A DNA stretch of 64,000 nt from assembly GCA_007258455.2 (NCBI GenBank), contig VDFB02373365.1:220318552-220382551 (forward strand), given 5' to 3'. This stretch comes from Sequoia sempervirens (lineage: Eukaryota; Streptophyta; Pinopsida; Cupressales; Cupressaceae). Position 1 is the stretch's first letter; each line of letters begins with the position of its first letter. Shown here one piece after another: positions 1 through 11,698 of this stretch. A program made the translations under genes and the position numbers. A model generated the notes under the pieces. The model was not told where the DNA came from. It did no database searches and was given only the letters and a program-made list of their open reading frames with translations.

Positions 1-3000
1 CTCCTTAGCGATTAGAGGAAAGAAGTCCTTGATGCGACACCCTCTCATTCCTCCCCTAGTTTTGCGACCTCCTATGGTGATCTTTCTTCCTCCCTTTGCA
101 ACTTTGGCTACAAGAGGCAAGCTACCCTTATCACATAAACCTCCCCTCTTAATCTCTTGCCTTCCAAGGGTTGCCTCCATCCCTCCCACTACGTCTTCAA
201 CAATCTAAGGAAAGCAACCCATGGTTCAAGATCCTCCTCATACACCAATGGTTTTCCAACCTCCAATGGTTATTCATGTCCCTTTGATAAAGGAAGGAAA
301 ACAACCCATGTTTAGACCATCCTTCCACAACCAAGTATCTAGCTCACACCAAAATTAACCTACTTGTGAGAGATTACAAGTGTCCTTGACATGTTGTGGT
401 TCAAGAGCATGTTACCTTGTCCAATTCCAATCCCAATCTTGAGTGTCCTCCCATTCAACTACATCCTAATTTGAAACCTCCTCAACCTCCACCTACCCCT
501 CTTTAGCCTACATCACTTCCTACCGGCAACCACTTTTGCCCCTCCTCTAAATCCATATGGGAGGAACTCCACAAGGGTTCATGTAGTCTTGGCTCCATCG
601 ATTGATCCCCCCTTATTCCTATGACCCCCAATATGCCTCCCTTGTTTGAGCCCTTAGATATGTCCAATGTTAATGTCAAATCTAGCATACCCTCAGTTTG
701 CTTGTGCCCTTTCAGTGCACCTGCCATCAAGTTTTTCCTAATGTCCTTTGCCCATCCACCATAGATATTGATATCTCCCACCCTCCATCCAAGCATAAAC
801 TAGAGCATTATCCTACACCACCCTTTTGTAAACCTATGCATAAACCAACTTCACCCCCACTGCTAAACCCTTCTACATCAATGAACCTCTTACTACTCAC
901 ATTAATGTTGATAGTAGTGGGCATTTGCAACTCATTGCATACCTTGACAACAATTCAAAGGCATATTCTCCCAAAAATTGCATGTTTGAATACTTTATGG
1001 ATATCCCGTCATTGTCATCAAATTTCACAAGGTCATTGATGCTCCACCTTTGTCAATGCTCAAGAGAATGTTGTTCTTGCAACTAATTCTCTACACCTAG
1101 AGACAAGCAATTCTCCCAGTACGGTTCACAATGATTCCTCTATCAAGTCATCCTCCTTCCCCCTATAATAAAGATTGGGGAGAGGTTTCTTTGATAGGCA
1201 ACAAGCCCTAGAGTTGTGCATTCGTCTCATCTATGTATTTTTTTGCATTTTATTTTGCCATCCTCAACATCATGCTTGATATATGTTTGTTAATTCCTCA
1301 TAGAGGACCCATGTTACCCACGTAGGTACATGGATACAAGGGGAGTGAAATGTTGTGTCACTCTTCTCTTTGTATCTATCTTCTATATGTCGTCTATTGC
1401 TTTTATGATATTTTGGAGACAATGCAGATTGTTGAGTCATTTTAGTCTCTTCTATGTTGACTACAAAAAAATTGTGTTTGTTATGTATCATTCTTCCTTG
1501 TATATGTAGTTCTATAGGCTTGGGTGATGATGACAATGCATTCCCTTCCTCGTGATAATGATGATCATATTTTGCTCCTAATTATGCATACTAAATCCAA
1601 GCTTGTAGAACTTTGTGTGTTTCATGTGATGTTGCTCATTTATTTATGACATCCCTATGTTGTGTGATGTCATTCCATGAGCACATTTTTGCCTGTTTGA
1701 TGCCTTTCCTTGTAGGCATCTTTCTTGCCATCTTCCACCTTAAAATCAATTGCATTCTTTACATTCATGCAATTATTTTAAAGGTGGGCTTTTACTTACA
1801 CACACTTCACATTATTGCCATGCCCCTTATAACATTGATAGCATATGAACCACCTAGCATGATACAACTTGCTAGATTGTGCCTTCATATGTCCTACCTT
1901 GATAGCATGAGTCACCTAACCTACACAATTTGTTAACCCATGTGCTTAATATGACCTACCTTTTCAATTACTTTTCATGGTCACCCTACAACCTAGTTTG
2001 TAGTGCCTATGCTTCATAAAAATATTATATGGTTGCTAGCCCTTGCAATGTACTAGCCATCGAACCATACTTGGCATCTTCTCTAGCAACACAGCATTGA
2101 AAAATACCTCTTCATCTCTCTTCAATTTTCTTTTCTTATGTGTTTGTTTTGTGTTTACTTGTGTGTCTATCCGTATCATCTTTTATTTCATATGCGTCTT
2201 GTATGTGGGCTTAGGCTATATGATTTGCTAACATATTTGTTTTGCAAATTTTATTTGCTTAATCATTGCCTTGTGTAGGTTTTATGTGTTGATCTAACTT
2301 TATTTCCTATGCAAATTTTTGTTATCTAATACATATTTGTTTTGCAAGTTCTTAGCCCAAGGGCACGATCACCCTACTCGAAGAACTTTGCTTCCTCTAC
2401 AATATTATTTTTTATGTTATCATGTATTTACTTTCCGATATTTTATTTTCTGTACTTTACGTGCATATTTGCATAGTTGAAAATTGCATACCCTTGCAAT
2501 TTCATGCTATGTTTTGTTTTCACTTTGGTGTTTGTCTCCCCTAGTGTGCTTTTAGGCCATTTCCACCCTCTACCTTAGCCTTTTACCTCCTTGGTGCTAA
2601 AGGCTTAGCATCTCATTGTAATTCCTCCCTAAGCTAATATCACAAGTGTCATCCTAATGTTAGTTCTTGGTCTTAAGACACTTGTTGAGCCCAAAATGTC
2701 CAAACACTAGCACAATGTGCAAACATCCACACAATGCACTAGAGTCCTGCATCATTTTGTCAATCCTTGACCATTTCGAGTGTTTGATTCCCTACCACCC
2801 TTTCAACTTATAGGTAGCACTCTAGAGAGAATCAAAGCAGCTACCCACCTATCTCTTCACCCTATTTTACCCATTATTAAATTATATTTTACATTCTCTC
2901 AAGCTATCTATCAATCTCTCTTGCAACTTGGAATTCTCCTCAAGTATTCTTTTGTTGCTAATAATACTTCGAGCTCTTACCAACATTATGAAGATCATGT

Positions 3001-3529
3001 AAAGATTCTTTAACACTCTATCACACTCATGAGAAGTATAGTGGCATCTTGCAACAATTAATTTGGCCTCCATTGATTCCTTGTAGCTTTGTGAGGTGAC
3101 TTCCATTGTTTTGTTTGCTTTAAATTATTTTTTATTTCTTATTTATATTGTTGTTGAATCCCATTTGCTATTGCCTTTAGTACTTGGGACCACATTCTTC
3201 ATTTACTAATGTTGATATTCTCATTTTCTTGCACTCTATTTAATAGTGTTAGTGTTCTCTTACTAATTAATACACTTAGGATAAAGAACACACATCATTA
3301 TCAAAACATTGGGTTGTCTATAGAGGTTGGATAAACCAAAACGAGAGCCTGACCTAAAGGCATGCTCTAAAACAGCCCCCAAAATATTTTGGCCTCTTTT
3401 AGCTACAAGTTTCATCTAGGAGAGGATATTCAGCCAATTGGAAGTTTGTCAATATCTTTCCCTCTCTTCCTTTTCAATTTTCTCATTTTCAATTGATTAG
3501 AGAAAGTTTGTATCTTTATTATTCCACTT
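1..3529. other. Decayed non-coding sequence, no assignable gene
   Basis: The sequence is moderately AT-rich, with long C/T-rich and CCTCC-rich tracts in the first kilobase. The open frames here are short and mutually inconsistent, and none shows a domain I recognise. The texture resembles decayed LTR-retrotransposon untranslated sequence, but I found no LTR pair, primer site or protein motif to support that. I also searched the minus strand for further exons of the Rdx/SelH-like gene and found none. Confidence 0.4.
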
Positions 3530-3534
3530 CTTCT

Positions 3535-3752
3535 TAAAATAATTAATAACATAGAGAGTAAATTATCAAGATATTTGATATCAAAAAAGGAGAAGTCTCC
3601 TTAAATAGAGTTAAGGACGATTTATCCGATAAGGATAAGATCGACAACTAAGAAAAACAAAAGATGACTGAAGAGAATAAGGAAAGATTATAAAAACCAT
3701 ACTAACAACTTAATTGACCATTATAACTAAATATTACCATATTATTTTAAGA
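3535..3752 (-). repeat. 3' LTR of the gag-only copia element
   Basis: This 218-bp repeat aligns along its length with 11475-11693, with scattered substitutions and small indels. It shares the block TCTCCTTAAATAGAGTTA and the block AACTGAAGAGAATAAGG or a close variant. It is adjacent to CTTCT on the outside and to the polypurine tract on the inside. Confidence 0.8.
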
Positions 3753-3761
3753 CCCTCCCTT
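3753..3761 (-). other. Polypurine tract of the copia element
   Basis: The minus strand reads AAGGGAGGG directly before the 3' LTR. This is the position and composition expected of the plus-strand primer in LTR retrotransposons. Confidence 0.7.
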
Positions 3762-3849
3762 AATGGTCAATTTATTAACTATACTAAGCCAAACCCAAAA
3801 ATTGAAATGACTTGGTGATCAAAAAGTGTATAAGGCTGACTCATTCTGC

Positions 3850-4675
3850 TCAAAATGCTCTGCAACATGAGTCTGGTGAAGACCCTCCCTGGTTGGATTG
3901 TTGATCAGCCAACCTCTTTCTACAAAACCTCTTCATGTGACCAACTTTACCACAATAATGACATGTGATAGACTACAAATTCTTGGAATAGTCTTCATTT
4001 TGTCCTTGACCTTTCTTCTTAGGCCACTTGCCTTTGTTCTTGATTGCAAAGGCCTGTTTTGCACTTGGTGAATTGTTGTTGCTACCAAACTGTTGTTTCC
4101 ATCTATCTTGTTGCAAGAGTTTGTTGATGTCATCGAACTTCAAATCACATTGGTAGAAATGATGTTGAGAGTTTCTATGAAATGCTCTTAAGACTGTGGT
4201 AAGCTTTTCAATGTGATAACTACCATGTCTTCTTCCATTTTGCAACCAATAGCAGCTAACTGATCATGTATGTCTCTTATTTTCATTAAATAATCTTGCA
4301 AAAAACACCCTCTCCTCCATCATTATTGAGAAAATGTTTTTTATAAAAGAATGCTTTGCCTTTATCTGACATTTCATGCAAATCTCGCATGTGTTTCAAA
4401 ATCTCCACAAAAGACTTGCCTAAAGGAATCTCCGAAAGCATTTCATCTATGACAAATAAATTAATGAGCATAACTACTTCACAATTATGCTCATTGTACT
4501 TGTCCTGATCTTTACCTCCAACTGTTGGCTGAGTATCAATACCAAGGACAATTTGATCAAAGGCACTTATACTCAAAAATTGTGAGCATCCTCTATTTCC
4601 AAGTATTGTATTTCTTGCCAATGAACTTTGGTTGCCTTCCAACATGATGTTGGTCAATGAAGCCATCCCTCCCAT
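3850..4675 (-). pseudogene. Ty1/copia gag polyprotein, frameshifted
   Basis: The reading starts at the ATG at 4675, running down the minus strand as MGGMASLTNIML. The following text has the copia Gag (UBN2/DUF4219-like) pattern, including a DEMLSEIPLGKSF stretch and the helix-rich region before the nucleocapsid. At least one frameshift separates the 4286-4675 part from the 3973-4245 part. The C-terminal zinc knuckle CHYCGKVGHMKRFC lies at 3922-3963 and is intact as C-X2-C-X4-H-X4-C. A TGA at 3850 ends the frame. Gag would package the element RNA in cytoplasmic particles. With no protease, RT or integrase, mobility must have depended on a helper copia element. Confidence 0.75.
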
Positions 4676-4679
4676 ACTC

Positions 4680-5351
4680 CAGAAACACTGAAAATGAGAA
4701 ACCCAAGAAGACTTCGAAAAAAATTAGGAAGAAAATTACCCAAACCCTAGCAACCAAGTACAATCCTTGATTTTATCAAAAAATCAACAAAAGTCCACAA
4801 TAAAAAATTACCAAAAAAATGTAAAAAATAAAAACTAAATATCTACTTTTTTTAAAAAAAACATCAAAAAACACAATTTTCTAGAAAAAAATTGGTCAAA
4901 ACCCTAGGCTCTACTAAAGGCCCACAAAACCACAAAAAAATTTAGAAAATTTTTTCAAAACCCTAAGAGCAGACAACAGCCACAATTTTTGTAACAAAAT
5001 CATCAAAAAAACCTGCAATAAAATTCTAGAGAATTTGTGAAAGAGGGCTGAAAACCTGCAAATTTGCAAAAATAAAACCCACAAAATTTATTAAAAAAAA
5101 AAAACCAAAAAATTGTTTGTAAAAATTAAGCCAAAAGATGCAAAAATCCCACAATTTTATGAAAAACCATTCAAAACTTCATGAAAAAATCCGATGAAAT
5201 TTTTAGGTTAAAAAATACCCACAATTTTTGTTAAAAAATTTAAAATCTTTGAAAACCCTTGCAAATTTCAAGTAATAATCCCACGAATTTTTAAAAAAAA
5301 AAAACTGCCCATGAATTTATAAAAATTCATCAAGACTTTAAGAACAAAAAC
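4680..5351 (-). other. A-rich leader of the copia element
   Basis: This is the stretch between the primer-binding site and gag. On the plus strand it is strongly A-rich, with irregular repeats of CCACAAATTTTT-like and AAAACCC-like words; the minus-strand RNA would be U-rich. I see no ORF. It is most simply the 5' untranslated/packaging leader of the gag-only element. Confidence 0.5.
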
Positions 5352-5363
5352 CTAAGCTTTGAA

Positions 5364-7035
5364 TGTTACATCCCCTTTGACTTAAACATGTTTATGTCAA
5401 TGAAATTATGGTCGTTATGATAGTTGCAAGTAACTGCTTTTCATGGGAATGTGAAATTGTGGAAAGAATAATTGTTTTTATGTCGTAATTTTAATGTGAA
5501 TGATTTTCTTATGTATGCAAGTGATTTTCCTATTCATGTGAAAATGAATGTGATCATGAGATTATATATAAATATATATAGATATATATATAAACGTTGA
5601 GAACAATCTAACCATAATTCTTGTCAGTGGATGCAGGATTGCCGACACCACGAGAGAAAGGGAAATATCATCAGGGAGAGGATGTGGTTATCAATGGATC
5701 AATTTAATCATCATACCTTGAGTCAGTGTAAGACTATTGCATCAAGTCATAACTTGGCCATAATTAATTTAATTTAATTATTGTTAAACAAATCAAATTA
5801 AATTATATATTAGCAATCTCCTATGGAGATGAACGAACCAATTCTTGGAATATAACCTAGGAAAATTTCTATGGTTATAAAAAGCAAAATATTAAATAAA
5901 CAATAGTAAAAATAATTCCTAAGCCATCAATCTTAATATAAAATTAAAAGTATGGCTTAAATTCAAAAATTAATTATTTGTGGAGAGAATTTTTTCCGTC
6001 ATTTTCCTTTGTGCCTTTGCATGAACGACCAAGATGGGGGAAAGCCAGGAGTTGTGTGGCTCTTTAAGTCTAGCCGGGATTTTTGAGAAAAAGGGGAAAA
6101 CTCTCGGGGGCATTCGTTTCAGCTCTCACTCTTTGAACACGGCAGAAATTCACTTCAATCCTTGTTAGCCTCTCTGGAAAACACCCGCATTTATCTCTGA
6201 GTCTCTTGCTTGAACCAATGGTTAGCATCTCTTTTGTACCATGATTTCCTTGGTTAGTGCTTCCTCTAAATTTTACCTGAGAGCCTTTTTCCTTAAGTCA
6301 AATTGCTGGAAGCGGCTAGCTAGGTTTCCTTGACCGGGCAAGGTAGAGTCCATGGAAGAGATTGAGTTATTTGCAAAAACGTCAGGAGAAACAACGTGGG
6401 ATCTCACCAAATCTGTATTTATCTCTTAGGCATGTAACCGCGTCAAACTGTTATACTAGCATCCATTTAAGGTTGATTTGGATTATTCTCTTACGAATTT
6501 GTGATTTATAAGGAGTTAAAAACCAGTCAAAGAAATAGAAGAATTTCATGTTCTTTTCTTTTAAAAGATCCTCACTATTGAAAAGATTAATAAATTACTT
6601 CTTAGAAATCTTTGTCTCTTCTTCAAGGTAAATCGAAGGATAGGTCAAATGCCTTTCAACTATTCTTTTATTTCAGTTATCTCATATCTAGATTGGACTA
6701 TTCCTCTGCACTCTATTCTTGTATTATTTGAGATGAACTTACATTCTTTTCTTCTTAACCCTAAACCTGGTCAATGTTTGAAATTCATCTAGCTCGTCCC
6801 AACATGAAGTTGTAGCCATACGTTGTATGAAATCTTTATTTGGGTTCTGGAGACTCATTTGGTAATTTTCCTTAAGATCTTAGTTGGTCTAGATAAGCCG
6901 AATTCTTTTTCCTGAATTAGAAGTTGAACATGTGCATATCTTTGTTCAATCGAGACTGCTTGGGAATATTTATATAGGTGAGTCCTGAAATCCTCATTCC
7001 TTGTTGGGTCTAGAACAATTACCCTGAAGTCAATC

Positions 7036-7072
<37 letters not shown>

Positions 7073-8337
7073 TATGTTTTCCTTTGTCAATTTGTGGGGC
7101 TAAATTGAACACCTTGATCCTCTGTTTAAGGAACTTGAAATAGTTATGGTTCACTCCTTTTCTTTTTTGTAGTCAAGTCTTGATTTTGTAGTTAGAGATT
7201 TTTGTTGGGTTTATATCAATATAATTTCCAATTATTTGGATCTGAGGGAAACGATTTGATAATACCTGACAATCTCAATCTATTCAGTAAACTGAATCTT
7301 GACCTAGTCTTTCATTCTACCTGCTCTTTGGTGTTCTTCTAAACATATATATAATTACTGTGGAATCTTTTGTCCCTGAAGTATTTGAAATGGATCTCTT
7401 ATCTCTGTCTCACTGATGCCTCTATTAATAGACTCTCCTTGTTATTCAACAGCGAAGATAATTAGAATGGAGCCAGTACACTATGTATTCTGAATCGGTG
7501 AACAGGTCTAGTCACACGAAAATTCTATTTACAATAATCTTTTCTGGCTTTATGAGACCACTTCATCCTTATACTTTTGATTTAATTAAGAGTGAATTTC
7601 CTGCCACATCAAGATCTTTATCTAACTTTCAAACGTTAAGACTGGGAGAATCTTATAATGAACTATCCAATTTTGCTCTCTCTCTATATATATCTTTCTC
7701 TATAGATGAGTTCAATCGAATATCTACAAATGAGGAATTTTATGTCTAAATACAAACCTAACTAAAAGTAAACAAGAGTCATTAATTGGGAATTGAAAAT
7801 ATACATACTCCTTGGGCTAAGTTTCACCCTGAACTAAGAATGACAACCAAACCTGATATTGCAAGATCATAACTTAATCTGATATAAATTGTTGAACCTT
7901 GAATCAAGAAGGAAGAATTGAAGACATGACATTGAATATATAATTCCTAAGGTCAAGATTTGACCTCGATCTAAGAGAAAAGATTTTGAATCAAATTATG
8001 GTAATAAGGGCAACTTCTTCTTAGTTGTGTTCATCTTATGACTTACCTTGCTAAGGGATTGAGGGTACCCCCTTCTCAGCAGATATCAAATTGTTAAGCT
8101 ATCCTTGATTGTAAAAGCAGTTTGCTACCAAAAGAGGTGAAAGGATAATGAACCCAATTCCTCTCTTAAAGGGTTATGAAAACAACTTAGTCTTAAGTAA
8201 AGATCCTTAACAATTTAATGCAATATTAAATCCTAAAGTTAAGATGTAACCTCGAACCAAGAAGAAATGATAATCAAACTTGCTAATGTAAAATTAGATC
8301 TTGATCTAAATTTTATCATGTCGAGCAAGGGTGAGAG
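5364..8337. other. Unassigned part of the nested insertion
   Basis: This stretch is AT-rich and I recognise no protein in any frame. It begins TGTTACATCCCC, which resembles a plant LTR start. It ends in AGCAAGGGTGAGAG, a purine-rich stretch directly before TGTTGACGGC, which looks like a polypurine tract followed by a 3' LTR. That reading is unproven because I found no matching LTR partner. Confidence 0.3.
7038..7069. repeat. (TA)n microsatellite
   Basis: An uninterrupted alternating TA run of about 32 bases, ending in ATG. It is likely length-polymorphic. Confidence 0.95.
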
Positions 8338-8410
8338 TGTTGACGGCACAGTAGTGCCAGAAGATATCGGCACAGTAGTGCCAGAGATATCGGCACAGGA
8401 GTGCCAATAT
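8338..8410. repeat. Three tandem short hairpins at a putative LTR start
   Basis: GGCACAGTAGTGCC occurs at 8345-8358 and 8369-8382, and the variant GGCACAGGAGTGCC at 8392-8405. Each unit is a perfect 5-bp stem with a 4-base loop, spaced 23-24 bp and separated by AGATATC-like linkers. The array begins seven bases inside TGTTGACGGC, which follows a purine-rich tract, so it may be the start of an LTR. Confidence 0.7.
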
Positions 8411-9531
8411 TATTAAAAATCTTTGGCCAAGGTACGATGCTAGATTCAGCAAGATTTAGCATCTGTCAACTATCAAGTACCAGATATACCACTGATCAGA
8501 GTGACCTTTCTAGTTTGGAGGTACCCTTAGTAAGGTCGATCAGGAGGTATAGTTCCTTGACACCAGGCTCCAAGGCATGATGATATTTTGATCCATGTTG
8601 ATTACCCTCGTGAAGGGACGGGTTCTTCAATTGAAAAAACTTGGGAGACCAGTAGGTCTTGGTTGGGTGGTAAAGCCCCTGATGATAATTCTCTTTCCCT
8701 CGTGGACAAAGATGTCCAAGTATAATAGCATGAAGATGATGTCAAATGTAATCCTTTCTCTCTCGTAATCCAGATACATGCAATGCTAAATAAAGTTACT
8801 TTCTTTTATGTAATGAATGTTATTCTTTTATGTTAATTGTTTGTTGTAAGATTCTATAGTTGATTAGTTAGACAGTTATTTGAATCATTCAGCTGTAATG
8901 GAAGATATGAAATTAGTTAACGAATATAAAAAAGTCATTTCTTTTCCTTAGTTCATTAACTGGTTAAATGGAAACCCTAGATGGTTAGTTACTTAGAATT
9001 GTCAGACGAAATCTAGCAGTTGTTTCCATTTCTTAAACCATAGAAAGACAGTTGTATATTTGTTTCATAGCTGCAGTATTTGTTCATTATTTTCTAGAAG
9101 CAAAGAAAAGTAGTTAATACCCTTTTGTAACTTTTTGTTATTTGTTTACAGTTAATAGTTTTTCTTTCAGCTGAAAATGGGAATTAAAAGTTAGTTGATG
9201 AATGGTATGATGTAACGACATCGGAATTGATTTCCCTTTCCATCTAACTGCAAAGGAAAACCCTAGTTTGACAGTTATTTAGTTATTGTTCTTTCGTGAA
9301 ACGGTTGAAGGAAACAGTTAGATGTTTCAAATTGGCTGAAAACGAAAACTTAGAAGTTGATGGATTTAAAATTGTTTCAGTTGAAATCAATTTGGAAGCC
9401 CTAGTTTGAATCATGTTAGTTGTTCTTCAACTGAAAGTTAGTTGGTAGTTAAATTTTAAAACTATAGATAGGTTAGGTTATTACATTGAAAAAACTAATT
9501 AATTTCCCATATAGGAGAAATATTTTTAAAA

Positions 9532-11133
9532 ATGTCGTTGAATTGCAAGATCAGGGCTGCGAGAGGGTTTGAAACTCATGGCGCCAATGAAGCTTTGCAC
9601 GACAAAGGAGATGTTTCCACTGTCAAAGACAAAGGTTTGGATAGGGGAACATATGAACAGGCCCAATTGCGGTTGGTTTCCCCATCAATTGCTGCTTGCG
9701 ATGGTGCTCAAGCTGAGCCAAGGAGGGCATCCAATCTGCTGATGCCTCTCCACGATTCACCACGACCATGCCCTTTGGGACCAAAGTTGTTTCTAAAACC
9801 CCTTTTTTGGATGCGATTACAAGTGTGTGAGGGAATAATGTGTGACCTCCAAAAGCCCTACAAACTGGTGAGGTAATTCCCAGATCTAGATCTGGCTCGC
9901 TTGCCGACTCATTAAAACCAGAGCATTCAAGTATTTTCAATAGGAGTAATGTTCACAAACCTCTGAAATTGGATTTTGATGCCATTTTATTCAAGGAATT
10001 GAGAGAAAATGAATAAATTTTTTTTGAGAATGTATTAACCAATAGGTTTAATCAATTTTGACCTGGCCTTCCTGTGCTTCATGAATGGATTTCAAAATCA
10101 TGGCTTCCTCTAATGGAAAAAAACATGGAGATTTATCCGTGTTCAAAGGGTTTCTTTATTGTGGTTTTTGACAGCAAGCAAGACAAAAATGCCATTCTCA
10201 ACTACACAGTTGGGGGGAGAGAGTATACTGCTTCTAAAATCTTGGTACCCAAACTTTGATCTAGCCACACAATCATTTTCAACTATGTTGATCTGGGTCC
10301 GTCTCCCAAATCTTCCCCTACACTGTTGGTTTGAATCTTGTTTTCCAGCCATTGCAAACACTCTTGGTAACTTCATACGCACAGATGCAAACTCAAAGGA
10401 CTTCATTCATACAACTTTTGCTAGGATACTGGTTGTGTTGGACACCTCCATCGCCCTACCGATAGAAATCATCTTGAATGCGAACAGCAACAGCTGGCTA
10501 CAACCCTTGGATTATGAAGGTTTAGCCTTCAGGTGCAGAAGATGTTACAAAACTGGACACATTGCAGCAATATGCCCAAATGCTAAATCTCAAGCAAAAG
10601 GGGAGGCCTCTTGGTGGAAAAATGCTTCCCCAAAACATTATTCTGTTTTGAATTCCCCTAAGAGTGGAAATTCTCCAAAAAGTGATATCAACAACAAGAA
10701 TGTGGGGAAGGTTGGTGAGCTCTCTCCAAAATCAAAATCTGATTAGAAATTGCCTCCTCTAAACGACTCTTGTTGTCTTGATGGTGCTGGTGGCAATGAT
10801 GTTACCTTTCAAGATCCCTTCCCCATGGAAACGTTTGCTACATCAATCAAATAACATATAGAATCTAATGTATTAGGTGGGGGTGCTCAAACCACAGTGG
10901 CAAGGTGCTCCCTCTCTCAAGCCCCATCACGAGCTCTAAAGGAATCTAATGTTGGGGAAGGGGGAAATGAATGGCAAACAATAAGGAAAAAGAAGAGGAA
11001 TACCAGTCAAAATAAGGTCTGCAACAAATTGCAGCTTCAATCTCACACCAAATCCGGTCTTGAGGAGCAAATGAATGAGGGGATGTTGATTGGCTCAGAG
11101 TGTAGAAAAAGGAGAATGCTATCCTCAGATTAA
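9532..11133 (+). pseudogene. LINE ORF1 (DUF4283 plus CCHC zinc knuckle), broken
   Basis: The frame from 9532 gives an N-terminal segment (MSLNCKIRAARGF). After a stop, 10074-10259 gives the DUF4283-like stretch GFFIVVFDSKQDKNA. A frameshift moves the reading to the frame ending at 10746, which contains IWVRLPNLPLHCW, another DUF4283 hallmark, and the zinc knuckle CRRCYKTGHIAAIC (C-X2-C-X4-H-X4-C). A lysine/serine-rich tail follows, and a further piece lies at 10897-11133. ORF1 proteins of plant L1-type LINEs bind the element RNA. No endonuclease or RT follows before the A-rich tail at about 11441, so ORF2 has been lost. The same architecture recurs in a different LINE at 61857-62885. Confidence 0.75.
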
Positions 11134-11462
11134 AGGAAATCAGAAATAAATTGTGTTCTCATGGTAATTTTGGCGCCAACATTCAACAGGCAACTGTTAC
11201 ACACATGAGTAGATTGGATGGTTTTGCACTTTGTTAATTATAGCCTTGTATCTTAGGTAGATTTGGTTTCTAATTGTGGCGTCAGGAACAAATAGGTAGT
11301 GATCTAGATGATTTAGTTTGATCATGGCTGAATAAATCAGATGTAATCATAAATCTATGAGGATCAAATCCCTCCTCTATGATCTCACCTAGTATGGGCC
11401 AAGTTAAATTCTCGCATCAATATAAAACTCACCTCTTACCAATAAAAAAAACAAAAAACTAA

Positions 11463-11474
11463 GCTTTGATACCA
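11463..11474 (-). other. Primer-binding site (initiator-Met tRNA) of the copia element
   Basis: The minus strand reads TGGTATCAAAGC immediately after the 5' LTR. It differs by one base from the usual plant copia site TGGTATCAGAGC. The distal part (CTAAGCTTTGA on the plus strand) is what was duplicated when the 6.1-kb element inserted. Confidence 0.8.
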
Positions 11475-11693
11475 TAAAATAATTAAAAACACAGAGTAAA
11501 TTATCAAGATATTCAATATTAACAAAGGAGCGACAGTCTCCTTAAATAGAGTTACAAACGATTTATCTAATAAGGATAAGATTAACAACCAAGAAAAGTA
11601 GAAGACAACTGAAGAGAATAAGGAAAGATTCTAAAGACTATAATAACGACTTCACTAACCATTATAACTAAATATTACATTATTATTTTAATA
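11475..11693 (-). repeat. 5' LTR of the gag-only copia element
   Basis: This 219-bp partner of 3535-3752 is flanked outside by CTTCT (11694-11698). Inside, on the minus strand, it abuts TGGTATCAAAGC (primer-binding site, ending at 11474 on the plus strand). The junction TTATTTTA then TGGTATC places the LTR edge to the base. Confidence 0.8.
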
Positions 11694-11698
11694 CTTCT

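Larger units (their letters stand above)
5363..11458 (+). mobile_element. Nested insertion ending in LINE ORF1 and an A-rich tail (composite)
   Basis: The segment is bracketed by the direct repeat CTAAGCTTTGA (5352-5362 and 11459-11469), which extends to 19 bp with one mismatch. The right end before the repeat is A-rich (AATAAAAAAAACAAAAAA). A long variable target duplication plus a poly-A-like 3' end is the signature of target-primed LINE insertion in the plus orientation. LINE ORF1 remains at 9532-11133 have the same orientation. The 4 kb to the left do not look like LINE sequence. They probably include at least one further insertion, with LTR-like starts TGTTACATCCCC at 5364 and TGTTGACGGCAC at 8338, whose ends I could not fix. 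Confidence 0.55.
3535..11693 (-). mobile_element. Gag-only Ty1/copia retrotransposon (TR-GAG type), split by a nested insertion
   Basis: Two related terminal repeats (3535-3752 and 11475-11693) bound the element, and both outer flanks carry the 5-bp target duplication CTTCT (3530-3534 and 11694-11698). On the minus strand the right LTR is followed directly by TGGTATCAAAGC, a one-mismatch match to the initiator-Met tRNA primer site typical of Ty1/copia. The left LTR is preceded by the polypurine tract AAGGGAGGG. Only a leader and a gag gene lie between, so without the insertion the element is about 2 kb and has no pol. Gag ends about 100 bp before the PPT, so absence of pol looks like the element's architecture rather than a random deletion. 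LTR termini read TA..TA instead of TG..CA, which fits C-to-T decay. The 5363-11458 insertion sits inside its primer-binding site. Confidence 0.82.
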
